Assembly (NCBI RefSeq): GCF_030758935.1
Contig: NZ_CP132333.1
Span: 2,604,992-2,668,991 of the forward strand
DNA from: Geothrix sp. PMB-07
GTDB lineage: Bacteria; Acidobacteriota; Holophagae; Holophagales; Holophagaceae
Length of the DNA: 64,000 nucleotides
Direction of reading: 5' to 3'
The position numbers and the translations under genes are program-made. Under the pieces are notes generated by a model. That model had not been told where the DNA came from. It made no database searches and saw nothing but the letters and a program-made list of their open reading frames with translations. Every line of letters starts with the position of its first letter. Position 1 is the first letter of the stretch. Shown here in pieces: positions 53,491 to 62,700 of this stretch.

Positions 53491-55323
53491 CTACCCCTGC
53501 CCGCCCTTGCGCGCCATGAGTTCGCAGAAGGCCTGCACCACCTTCGGATCGAACTGGGCGCCGGCCTCGTTGGCCAGTTCGGACAGCACCTGCCGGAACC
53601 CCTTGGGCCGACGGTAGCCCTTGCCGCTGGTCATGACTTCGTAGGCCTCGATGAGGCCGATGATGCGGCTACCGATGGGAATGCCGGTCTCCCGCAACCC
53701 ATCCGGGTAGCCTTGGCCATCCCAGCGCTCGTGGTGGTGCCGGATCATCTTCACCACATCAAAGGGGAACCGCAGATCCTTCAGGAACACCGCCGCCAAT
53801 TCGGGGTGGCTGCGGACCTTCATGAGTTCTTCCCCGTTCAGCTCTGGCTTGCTGAGCATCTGTGGATCGAGCATCAGCAGGCCCACGTCGTGAAGGATGG
53901 CCGCGATGCTGACCGCCTCCACCTCTTCGGTGGTGAGTTCCAGCTTCAGGGCCAGGTCGCGGGCCAGCCGGGCCGTGGCCAGGCTGTGCGGGCGGAGTGT
54001 GGGCATCCGGCCCTCGCTGGACTGGAGGATGCGGTGACTCACGGACAGGAAGGCGTGGTGGTAGCGCTCATGCAGCCGGGCCTCCTGCATGTGCAGGCCC
54101 AGAATGCGTCCCAGCTGCTGGATGGCCTCGATCTCCGAGATGGAAAACGACTGGTCTTCCTGGCGGAACACCAGCATCAGGTCATGGCCGTGCAAAGTCT
54201 CGTTCAACAGCAGCGGCATGTAGGTGGCGAAGGCGCCGCTGAGACTGGGCGATTCCGCCATCTCCACCCGCGTGATGAGGCGCAGGTCCTGCTGCCGAAC
54301 CGTGGGCAGGTGGAAAGTGGCATGGGCCAGGATCTGCTGCTGCAGATCGGGGGAAAGCGGCAGGGTGCTGTAGGCCAGGATGGGCCGGATTTCCTCCGGG
54401 TCATCAATCCAGAGCGCCACCGCGGCAGTGGAGAGGATCTGGCTTAGAAGCCCGGCGATCTCCCAGAAGAAGGCCCGCTGTTCTGGCGGGACCATCCCCC
54501 GCTTGCGTTCGGGACTGACCGGCGCCGGCGCCACCCAGGCGCTCAGGGTGCGATCTGGTTCCCAGGGCAGGGCCGCATAGCCATCCTGGCCCACGGGAAA
54601 ACCGTACATGCGCTCCTGCGCCGAGGGCCCGCCGGTGGGCACCGGGATTTCCGGCGTACGCATGGGGGGGGTCGTCACGGGAGCAGGCGGCAGCAACCGT
54701 TCCGCCACCGGGGCGACTTCGTCGATGATGGCCGAGGCTGTGGGAAGGCCCAAGGGCACAGAGCCAGGGCCTGTCGGTACGGGACTAGAAGGCATGGCCA
54801 CGGGCCCGGCTGCAGGAATGGGCAGCACCGGTGGCGGTGCCTCTGGGCGCGGGCTAGCTCCATAGAGGCGGAATTCCCGAAGGGCCTCCACCAGATCGCC
54901 GCAGATGGCCAAGGTGGGCGGCTCATCCCGCTCCACATCGAAGGTGCCGCCCTTGATGCGGTCCCGCTGGATGAGAAGGCCCACCCACTCACCGGTGAGG
55001 TACACCGGTGTGATGAGGTAGCGGGGCCATTCGCCGCCCTGCCCAAAGGCTGCCAATTCCGGTGAGTCGGAAGCGTCGCTGACAACGAAGGCCCGGCGCT
55101 CCCGCTGGGTGTGCACCAGGAGCGGATGGCCTTCCGGAATGGACACCGGCGGCCGGGTGCCGCGAGGCCATCCATAGAAGCTCACCACCTCGAAGGCCCC
55201 CTGGTTCGGGGTGCGCAGATACAAGGCGCCTTTCGTGCTGCCCACCTCTTCCAGACAGCGGTAAAGCACCTGTGAACAGCGGTTGGCGAGTGCCTCACCA
55301 AGGATCAATGCAGGGGGTGGCAT
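53491..55323 (-). CDS. GAF-HD-GYP domain protein (c-di-GMP phosphodiesterase family)
   Basis: 610 residues. N-terminal GAF-type sensor about 5-165 (YLITPVYLTGEWVGLLIQRD), proline-rich linker about 175-275, a second GAF-like stretch, and a C-terminal HD-GYP domain: AAILHDVGL, RSHPEL, MIRHHHERWDGQGYPDGL. The Lys that often follows HDxG is Leu here, so activity may be altered. It would break down cyclic-di-GMP. A candidate structured RNA lies in the 130 bases ahead. Confidence 0.85.
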   Translation of the reverse strand: MPPPALILGEALANRCSQVLYRCLEEVGSTKGALYLRTPNQGAFEVVSFYGWPRGTRPPVSIPEGHPLLVHTQRERRAFVVSDASDSPELAAFGQGGEWPRYLITPVYLTGEWVGLLIQRDRIKGGTFDVERDEPPTLAICGDLVEALREFRLYGASPRPEAPPPVLPIPAAGPVAMPSSPVPTGPGSVPLGLPTASAIIDEVAPVAERLLPPAPVTTPPMRTPEIPVPTGGPSAQERMYGFPVGQDGYAALPWEPDRTLSAWVAPAPVSPERKRGMVPPEQRAFFWEIAGLLSQILSTAAVALWIDDPEEIRPILAYSTLPLSPDLQQQILAHATFHLPTVRQQDLRLITRVEMAESPSLSGAFATYMPLLLNETLHGHDLMLVFRQEDQSFSISEIEAIQQLGRILGLHMQEARLHERYHHAFLSVSHRILQSSEGRMPTLRPHSLATARLARDLALKLELTTEEVEAVSIAAILHDVGLLMLDPQMLSKPELNGEELMKVRSHPELAAVFLKDLRFPFDVVKMIRHHHERWDGQGYPDGLRETGIPIGSRIIGLIEAYEVMTSGKGYRRPKGFRQVLSELANEAGAQFDPKVVQAFCELMARKGGQG

Positions 55324-55334
55324 GGTTTCAGGGG

Positions 55335-55454
55335 ATCCTGAGCAGGGTTATGAGGAACTCCAATCATGGCAGAGCTCAGCCGGGACGAAGCACGGAATCG
55401 GCAGCCCAGGTCACCGGCTTTTTACCGTTGCGTCGTCAAAACCCATCGGGTGTT
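55335..55454 (-). ncRNA. Candidate structured 5' RNA element, perhaps GEMM-like
   Basis: On the minus strand between the malonyltransferase stop and the HD-GYP start, bases read ACCC-GAT-GGGT stem, then GACGCAA, an A-rich stretch, CCGGTGACC and GGGCTGCCGA. GACGCAA and GGGCTGCCGA resemble the conserved parts of cyclic-di-GMP-I (GEMM) riboswitches, but the GGGCAAACC segment is missing, so this is a suggestion only. Confidence 0.3.
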
Positions 55455-56359
55455 TACGTTTTCGGCTGAGGCTGTGCCTGGAGGCTCGTGACCTGGAGGC
55501 TGCGATCAGCCCACCGCGTCAGGCCTGAAAGCTGACTGCCGGACCCGCATTCCGCCAAGGGGGCCCCGAGGGCCTGCAGGGCCGCCACCACCGCCAGCCA
55601 ATCCACAGGCAGTGTCACGGAGGCCAGGCCATCATCCCAAGCCGCGGCGCCGGTCCGCAGCAGACGCCCGTCGAAGTGGGAGATCAACGGGAAGGCGGGT
55701 TCAGCGGGCCGGTACGCAGCCATCCGCCGAGCCACCGCAGGCAGCAGCGCCGCCATGTGGGGGCCGTGCAGGGGATGTTTCACGGGCAGCATTCCCACCT
55801 TGAAAGCGGAGGAACGAAGGGCTGCCACCAGGGCCTCCAGTTCCTCCACAGCGCCAGACACCGTGAACTGGGCCTGGCCGTTGCGGTTGGACAGCGCCAG
55901 ACCTGGGAGGCCCTGAAGCGCCTGCCGCACCTCCAGTTCCGGCACGCCGATGACATAGGCCATGCCCATGGGACGCCCTGCGAAGGCCGCTTCGCTGAGA
56001 TCCTCCACCGCCGAAAGCAGATCCAGAGCGGCTTCCAGCGGCACCACTCCGGCCGCCACCAAGGCGGAGTAGAAGCCCATGCTGTGCCCCGTCGCGGCCA
56101 CGGGCAGCGGCATTCCAGCTTCCCGCCAGGCCCGGAACACGCCCACGGAATGGGCCAGCACCGCGCAGGGCGCGTGGCGCTGGAAACGCAGGTCCTCCAG
56201 GGGCCCCTGCCCCATGAGCCGCCGCAGGGCGTAACCTGTGTGCGCTTCCGCCGCTTCCAACGTGTGCGCCCAGGCGCCGTGTGCCTCCCAGCCCACCGAC
56301 ATGCCCACGGCTTCGGTGCCCTGGCCGGGAAAGAGGAGGACAGCGGGAGCGCTCAGCAT
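55454..56359 (-). CDS. Malonyl-CoA:ACP transacylase-like protein
   Basis: 301 residues; ATG at 56359 gives the family start VLLFPGQGTEAVGM. GHSMG (serine nucleophile) and KHPLHGPHM (His) fit FabD. The Arg usually found near the malonyl carboxylate is not visible at the expected place (GRPMGMAYVIG lacks it beyond this), so substrate may differ. No fab genes are next to it. Confidence 0.75.
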   Translation of the reverse strand: MLSAPAVLLFPGQGTEAVGMSVGWEAHGAWAHTLEAAEAHTGYALRRLMGQGPLEDLRFQRHAPCAVLAHSVGVFRAWREAGMPLPVAATGHSMGFYSALVAAGVVPLEAALDLLSAVEDLSEAAFAGRPMGMAYVIGVPELEVRQALQGLPGLALSNRNGQAQFTVSGAVEELEALVAALRSSAFKVGMLPVKHPLHGPHMAALLPAVARRMAAYRPAEPAFPLISHFDGRLLRTGAAAWDDGLASVTLPVDWLAVVAALQALGAPLAECGSGSQLSGLTRWADRSLQVTSLQAQPQPKT

Positions 56360-56390
56360 GGCTTCAGCATAATTCGAGTACTGTGTCCCC

Positions 56391-57449
56391 ATGAGCCCTC
56401 AAACGCCCTGGCAGCAGGTGGCCTGGCACGAACGCCGCTCCTACTGGGAGCTGGAAGAGGAGGAGCGCAGCAGCCTGCGCGAGGCGCTGTCCATCGAAGC
56501 CGCAGCCCTCGCCCGGCACGCGGACCGCGCCCTGGAGGACTACGCCAACACCCCAGGCACCCTCGACGGCCAGCTGGTGAATGGCGACCTGCTGGCCACC
56601 CTGCTGCCCAGCCTGCGCCGCAATCCCACCCAGGGCTACGAAGCCCTGGAGGATCCCGCCGGGCGCGCCGCCGTGCACCTGAACTTCCTCGGCAAGCGCC
56701 TGCGGGACCGGGCCCTGGCCTGGGCCCGGGGCGAGCGGGTGATCATTTTCATGGGCGGGCAGGCCAGCGGGAAGACCACCAGCGCCCTGGCGCTGGGCGC
56801 CGCGTTCGCCGCAGCCTTCGACGCGCCCCATACCGATCCCGATGGCGTGGCCTTCCTGCTGGGCCGCATCCATCGGGCCGGCTGCCGGGAAGTGCATCTG
56901 GCCTACACCGACCGCGCCCCGGAAGGTTCTCTGAAGGCCATGCTGGCGCGGTCCGAGCGGGAGGGCCGCTACGTGCCCCTCGACCGCATGGCCCGGGCCC
57001 ATGCCTGGGCTCCGCACACCTTCCTTGGCCTGGCATCGCGCGTGGGCCGATCTCTGCAGGTCTATCACGTGCAGGTAGACGAAACAGGATCGGCCCACAT
57101 GACCGAAGGACTCAACGCCCTGGGCAGCGTCGAAAGACGGGACAAGCCGAATGAATCCGTGGTTGCCTACCGCCTGCAGACCGCTTACCTTTCTCTTCTG
57201 AGGAATCCAACCCATGATCCCCAAGCCTGGTACCCGCGAGATGTGCTCGCAGGACTCAACCGATCCCTCGACGCATGGCGCCGAGGTGAAGCCGACCATC
57301 TCCTTCGCCGATTTTTCAAAACTATGGCGGAGCGAGGTGCCCAAGCTGGTTCAGGCCCACGAGGAGCATCGGCTGGAAGTGCGCCGGACCCTGGGCCTGG
57401 TCTAGATTTCAAACCCCTCCGGCACCTGCGCCCTCCTGGCGAAGGCTGA
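56391..57449 (+). CDS. Zeta-toxin-like P-loop kinase
   Basis: 352 residues. P-loop GGQASGKTT near 125-133, DPDG and a TDRAPEGSLKAMLARSEREG followed by VPLDRMARAH fit zeta toxins (UDP-N-acetylglucosamine kinases). About 120 residues precede the P-loop. From about 57210 on, codon use in this frame becomes A/T-ended, and a different frame takes over (see next feature), so the last 80 residues may be an extension with little function. Its ATG overlaps an unused start of the malonyltransferase gene (CATG). Confidence 0.65.
   Translation: MSPQTPWQQVAWHERRSYWELEEEERSSLREALSIEAAALARHADRALEDYANTPGTLDGQLVNGDLLATLLPSLRRNPTQGYEALEDPAGRAAVHLNFLGKRLRDRALAWARGERVIIFMGGQASGKTTSALALGAAFAAAFDAPHTDPDGVAFLLGRIHRAGCREVHLAYTDRAPEGSLKAMLARSEREGRYVPLDRMARAHAWAPHTFLGLASRVGRSLQVYHVQVDETGSAHMTEGLNALGSVERRDKPNESVVAYRLQTAYLSLLRNPTHDPQAWYPRDVLAGLNRSLDAWRRGEADHLLRRFFKTMAERGAQAGSGPRGASAGSAPDPGPGLDFKPLRHLRPPGEG
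57214..57405 (+). CDS. Small protein in a frame overlapping the zeta-like gene
   Basis: 63 residues (starts MIPKPGTREMCS, ends LEVRRTLGLV). GAGGA sits seven bases before the ATG and a stop in the same frame at 57199-57201 sets it as an independent start. Third-codon positions are G/C-rich here, as in normal genes of this window, whereas those of the zeta frame are not. I do not recognise the product; FADFSKLWRSEVPKLVQAHEE is likely helical. It could be a partner for the toxin-like protein. Confidence 0.5.
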   Translation: MIPKPGTREMCSQDSTDPSTHGAEVKPTISFADFSKLWRSEVPKLVQAHEEHRLEVRRTLGLV

Positions 57450-57494
57450 ATGACGTCTCGGCCTGAGGCGGATCGTGGCGTTATTCACTACACG

Positions 57495-57523
57495 TTGGAC
57501 ATTTTTGATGAATGCCATTTTAT
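57495..57523 (+). promoter_or_regulatory. Candidate promoter of the histidine kinase gene
   Basis: TTGGAC (57495-57500), 17 bases, TTTTAT (57518-57523) in an AT-rich 110-base gap; an overlapping TATAGT is at 57521-57526. The kinase start is 38 bases downstream. Confidence 0.35.
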
Positions 57524-57560
57524 AGTTTACTGATTTTGTTTTAGTCCGATTCTTTTAGGC

Positions 57561-59279
57561 ATGCTCCCCCGCATTCGAAAGGCAACGCCTGTCTGGCTGC
57601 TTTGCGGCCTCGGCTTGGCCGGTGGTTGGGTTACCGCAGCCTGCGGAGATCCCTGGCGGCGGGGTTTGTACCTCGGCATCGGCATGATCGGCAGTTTCGC
57701 CTTGGCAGCTCTGGGGGCCTATGGGCGAGCCAGGGAAGAGGCCGAGATGGCCAAGGGCTGGCGCACCCTCGGTGCCTCCTTCGCCCTCATGGGCCTGTTC
57801 GGAGCGCTCTCCCTCGCCCGGCTCCTCGCCCTCGGGGCGGAAACCCCGCCGCCCCCGCCCCTGGAAATGCTCTCCCTGGCCTCCCTGATCCTCGTGGCCT
57901 GGTCCTGGTACCGCTTTCAGCCGGGGCTATCCCGCAGCCCCCAATGGTCCGAATTCTTGCTGGACGGGGGCAATTTCGTGGCCTCCCTCCTCCTCGGCTA
58001 CTGGCTGCTTTTCCTCCACGGTCTCTTCGCGGTCGATCACCTGCCTTTGCTTGATCGCATCGCCACCCTCTGCTTCGTGGTGGGTGTGGGCAGCATGGCG
58101 GGGCTGTTCGGTCACGCGGCCCGCCAACACGAAAAGGGACTCAAGGGCCCCATGGGCTTCATGTCTCTGGCCCTGTTCTGCCTGGCTTTCAACCTGCCCT
58201 TTCTCCAGGCGCTCGTGGAGCGGAAATCCTGGCTGGGCCACCCCAGCCAGGTGGGGCTGATCCCCTGCTGGCTGCTCTTCATCGCAACCACCCGCAGGCC
58301 CTTCCCCGGCGTTCAGATTCCTCTCAAGCTTTGGGGGCGCCCCGTCCAGGACCTGCTGCCCTACGCGCCCCTGGTCGTGGCCCTGCCCGTGTTGATCTAC
58401 TCAAGTTCAGTGCGACGGGTGGCCCTGGATCCCCTGGCCATGGGCATCCTCGTGGTGCTCCTGGTGTGCCTCGGGGCCCGGCACCTGATGACGCTGGGCC
58501 AAGTGCGCCGGTTGAACCAGACCCTGGAGGATCGGGTGGAGGAGCGCACCCGTGAATTGGCCGAGGCCCAGGCCCTCCTGGTGCGGACGGAACGGATGAA
58601 CGTCCTCGCCACTCTGGGGGCTGGCGCAGTGCATGACATCAACAACCTGCTCGCGGCGGCCATGTCTTCCTCCCAGCTGATGCTGGAGGAAGATCCAGGA
58701 TTGCCGCCGCACATCCGGCAGAGGCTCGAATCCCTCCACAAAACCACGGAAACCGCCGGACGCCTGACGAAGCGGCTCATGGTTTTCGGCAACGGTGAAG
58801 AACCCACGGGCCCCCTCGCCTTCGACGCCCAGGCGCGCCTGCAGCACCTGGTGCCGCTCCTCCGGACCCTCGTCCCCCGCCACATCGATCTGGAGATTCA
58901 ACAGGACGACCGCGCCTTCATCCTGGTGGGCGAGCCCCAGGCCTTCGATCAGGTAATCGTCAACCTCGTGAGCAATGCCCGCGATGCCATCTCCGGCAGG
59001 GGACGCATCTGCATCCGGTCCCTCCAGGCCATTGGCGACGAGACACGCTACCGGTTGGAAGTGGAGGATACCGGCGAAGGCATTCCCCACCACATCCAAC
59101 ACAAGATCTTCGACTCCTTCTTCACCACCAAGCCTCCAGGCATCGGCACCGGCCTGGGGCTGAGCTCGATCAGGGTGATCATCGAGGCCTTCGGCGGCAG
59201 CATCGAGGTGGACAGCTCACCAGGCGCGGGCGCCACCTTCCGCGTGCTCTTCCCCTTGCTGGCCGCGCAGGCCGAGTGA
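57561..59279 (+). CDS. Membrane sensor histidine kinase
   Basis: 572 residues. About seven to eight membrane helices in the first 310 residues, including WLLCGLGLAGGWVTAACG and MGILVVLLVCLGARHL, with no large periplasmic domain, then a coiled segment and histidine kinase core: H-box GAVHDINNLLA, N-box NLVSNARDAI, DTGEGIP (G1) and GTGLGLSS (G2). The stimulus is not evident; no response regulator is adjacent. Converges with the CoA-binding gene after three bases. Confidence 0.9.
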   Translation: MLPRIRKATPVWLLCGLGLAGGWVTAACGDPWRRGLYLGIGMIGSFALAALGAYGRAREEAEMAKGWRTLGASFALMGLFGALSLARLLALGAETPPPPPLEMLSLASLILVAWSWYRFQPGLSRSPQWSEFLLDGGNFVASLLLGYWLLFLHGLFAVDHLPLLDRIATLCFVVGVGSMAGLFGHAARQHEKGLKGPMGFMSLALFCLAFNLPFLQALVERKSWLGHPSQVGLIPCWLLFIATTRRPFPGVQIPLKLWGRPVQDLLPYAPLVVALPVLIYSSSVRRVALDPLAMGILVVLLVCLGARHLMTLGQVRRLNQTLEDRVEERTRELAEAQALLVRTERMNVLATLGAGAVHDINNLLAAAMSSSQLMLEEDPGLPPHIRQRLESLHKTTETAGRLTKRLMVFGNGEEPTGPLAFDAQARLQHLVPLLRTLVPRHIDLEIQQDDRAFILVGEPQAFDQVIVNLVSNARDAISGRGRICIRSLQAIGDETRYRLEVEDTGEGIPHHIQHKIFDSFFTTKPPGIGTGLGLSSIRVIIEAFGGSIEVDSSPGAGATFRVLFPLLAAQAE

Positions 59280-59282
59280 CCC

Positions 59283-59690
59283 CTATTCGTGGTAGCCCAG
59301 CACCACCAGCAGGCACGCTCCACCCGCGATGACGGACATGCCCGCGGCTTCGGCGGCCCGGATGGCGGCCTCGCTCTCAGCCCCGGGCTGCATCCAGATG
59401 TGCTTCACGCCCGCGGCAGCGGCCTCGCGCACCACCTGCTCCGTGGCCGCCGGTGGGGTGATGACCGACACGGCCGGAACCTCCACCGGAAGCGCTCCGA
59501 GGGAGGGGTAGGCCCGGAGGCCCTCCACTTCCGGCGACTTGGGGTTGATGGGGTAGACCTCTTTTCCGTGCTGCTGGTAGCAGCGCAACACCTTGTTGCC
59601 ATACTTCGAGCGGTCAGTGCTGGCTCCCACCACGGCGAAAGGGCCCCGTTCGAGGAAGGCGCTGATCTTTTGTTGGATGGTCTCGGCCAT
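59283..59690 (-). CDS. CoA-binding domain protein (YccU-like)
   Basis: 135 residues, ATG at 59690 with AGGAG six bases ahead. FAVVGASTDRSKYGNKVLR and VYPINPKSPEVEGL are the CoA-binding motif, VKHIWMQPGAES the second half. Family function is unknown beyond CoA binding. Confidence 0.9.
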   Translation of the reverse strand: MAETIQQKISAFLERGPFAVVGASTDRSKYGNKVLRCYQQHGKEVYPINPKSPEVEGLRAYPSLGALPVEVPAVSVITPPAATEQVVREAAAAGVKHIWMQPGAESEAAIRAAEAAGMSVIAGGACLLVVLGYHE

Positions 59691-59740
59691 GATCACTCCT
59701 GCCCTTCGGATGCCCGGGGAAACCCGCTCGTGACGGCCCC

Positions 59741-62700
59741 TCAGGCGCCACTGGGCGGGAAGTGGATGCGCAGGCCCAACCCTTTCCCATCGCCACCGTA
59801 GAGGTGCAGCCCCGCCCGGTGGGCGCGGAGAATGCCCACGGCCGCCGCCAGCCCCAGGCCGCGACCCAGCTCCTTCGTGGTGTAGAAGGGATCGCAGATC
59901 AAAGGCAGCGCCTCCCGCGGCACGCCGGGTCCGTCATCCACGATTTCCAGGCAGACCGTCGCCGGACCTTCCGGCCGACCCAGGGGCCAGAAGCCCGAGG
60001 AGTCGGCGCCAGGTCGGTCCTGGCCGAAATCGGTCCGCAGCCGCAGCCGAACCCGGCCACGGCGACCTTCCGCGGCCTCCCGGGCGTTGTCGACGACCGC
60101 GCGCACCACCTGCTCCAACTTGGCCGGGTCTCCCTGAATAAGCGGCACCGGATCACAGGCCAGATCCAACTGGAATGGGGAGGGCGATTCCAGTTGGAGT
60201 GTGGCGAGAAGGGCCGGGAGCCAGGATTCCAGGTCCACCCGCCGGAGATCCAGCAGCCCGCGCCCAGAGAAATCGAGCATCTTCCAAGACAGCCCAATGG
60301 CCTTGTGCAGGGCCTCCTCCGCACCGTCGAGCGCGGGCCTGAGCGCGGGGTTTCCAGCGGATCTGGCCTGGGCCACCTCCAGGTATCCCAGCACCCCCTG
60401 GAAGAGGTTGTTGAAGTCGTGGGCAATGCTCCCGGCCATCAGCACCAGGCTTTCAGCCTTGCGGGTGCGCACTTCGCTTTCGTGGAGCTGCTCCCGCTCG
60501 CTGAGGTCGCGCACCACGGCCAGGATCTGCCTCGGCGGCTCGGCCCTCAGAAGGCCCAGGCGGATCTCCACCGGGAAGAAGGACCCATCCTTTCGCCGGT
60601 GGGTCGCCATGAGCGATACCTGCTGGCCCACTTCCAGGGCCTTTCGAGCCAGCACATTCCGCTCTTCCATGAAGGTGGCATCCAAGTCGCTCACCCGCAT
60701 GCGCAGCAGGGCCTCCATGGGGTAGCCGGTGCTTCGGCAGGCCTCCCGGTTGCAGAGCAGGATGGCCCCCTCCCCATCGTGGAGGTAGATGGCGTCACCG
60801 GCGTTCTCGACCACGCTGCGGAACTGGCGCTCACTCTCTTCCACGAGCAGCTGGCCCAGCTTCTGATCCGTGATGTCGGTGGAGATGCCCTCCCAGATCA
60901 GGGTTCCATCCGCCTGGCGGCGCGGCGCGGAGCGCACCCTCAGCCAGCGCCAGGCCCCGTCGGGCCGCAGGATGCGGAATTCCATCACGAACGGGGTGAG
61001 GTCGCGGGCGCTGATGGCCTCCGCCTCGAGGTAGGCCTGACGCATGGCCGGATCGATCTGGGAGAACAGCAGCGCCGGGTCCGCCAGGGCCTCGGCCTGC
61101 TTCAGGCCCGTGATCTGCTCCAGACCTCCGCTGAGGTAGGCGAAGGCTGGCGTGCCATCGGGCAGGGCCGCCAGCTGGAAGAGGAAGCTGTCCGGCAGGT
61201 GGTCCACCAGGATGCGCAGGCGCGACTCGCTCTGCTGAAGGGCTGATTCCGCCTCCTTCCGCGCCGTGATGTCGGTGTGGGTGCCGATCATGCGCGAGGC
61301 CCGCCCCCGCGCGTCCCGGGCCACGGCCGTGCCCCGGGCCAGCACCCACGTCCACTGGCCGTCCTTGCGGCGGATCCGGTATTCCATCTGATAGACCTGC
61401 AGGGTCCCTTCCAGGTAGGCCTCCACCGAGGCCAGAACGGCCTCCCGGTCCTCCGGATGGATCCGTTCCACCCAGGCAGAGAAGGAATCCCCGATGTCTT
61501 CAGCTTCGCCGTAACCCAGCATGGTTTTGTAGCCGGGGCTGAGGAACATGGCGTTGGCGTCTCCGTTCCAGTCCCAGACCCCGTCTCCGGCCCCATCCAG
61601 GGCGAACTGCCAGCGGGCCTCGCTTTCCAGCAGGCGCTGTTCGGCGTGCCTGCGCTCGGAAATGTCGCGGTAGACGATCACCAGACCCATGCCCTGGGCC
61701 TGGGCGGCGATGGGATCGGCCGTCACCAGAATCCAGGCCACGCTCCCATCAGGGCGGCGCACGCCCATCTCCACATCCTCGATGCGCCGCTGCTCCGCCA
61801 GGGCCCGTACGCTGGCGTACTCTTCGGGCGGCATGGCCGTGCCGTCCGGACGGATGACCTCCCAATAGGGCCCCTTGAAATCCCTGCGCACCATGTCGTC
61901 GGAGGGAATGCCCAGCAGGGCCTCGCTCACTGGATTGGTGGCGAGGATGTGGCCGTGGCTGTCGGTCACCGTCACCCCCACGGGCAGCAGATCGAAAAGG
62001 GCCCGGAATCGGGCCTCGCTCGCCCGCAGCGCCTCCTGGGACGCCGCCCATTCGGTGATGTCCTCGACGATGGAAAGGTGGCGGGCCGGCCTTCCCGGGA
62101 GGCCCGGCAGCCTCACCATGCTGAGCTGGCCCCAGACCACCTGGCCATCGCGGCGGAGGTAGCGCTTCTCCCGGTGGATCTCGTCGGTCTCACCGCCCAG
62201 GAGCTGCTCGACGGAGGCCCTGTCCTCGGCCTGGTGATCGGGGTGGGTGACCTGCATGAAGGTGCGCGTCAGCAGTTCCTCCGGCTCGTAACCCAGGATG
62301 CGGCCCATGCGCGGGTTGACCGAGAGGAACCGCCCGGACCCGCTCTCCACGATGGCCATGCCGAAGGGCGCGTGCTCGAAGAGTGCCGTGAAGCGCGCCT
62401 CCGTCGCCAGCAGCTCCGCCTCCCGCTCGTCCGCGAGGCGGCGGGCACGCAGCTCGGCCCCCTGGATGGTGACCATCAGGGTGAAGATGAGCAGGCTCCC
62501 CGCCAGCCCGCCGACGAGGATCTCCCAGTGGTGGTGCCTGCCAGCCTCGGCATAGAACGCGGCATTGGCCTGCACCGTCGCCGTCCAGGCCCGGCCGGAC
62601 GCGGGGAAGGACCGGATGAGGACAGGCCCGAGGAAGGACCTGGCGCGGCCGGGATCGGAATCGAACAGCAGGCCGGCCGGAAGGTTGGCCGGTCCATCCG

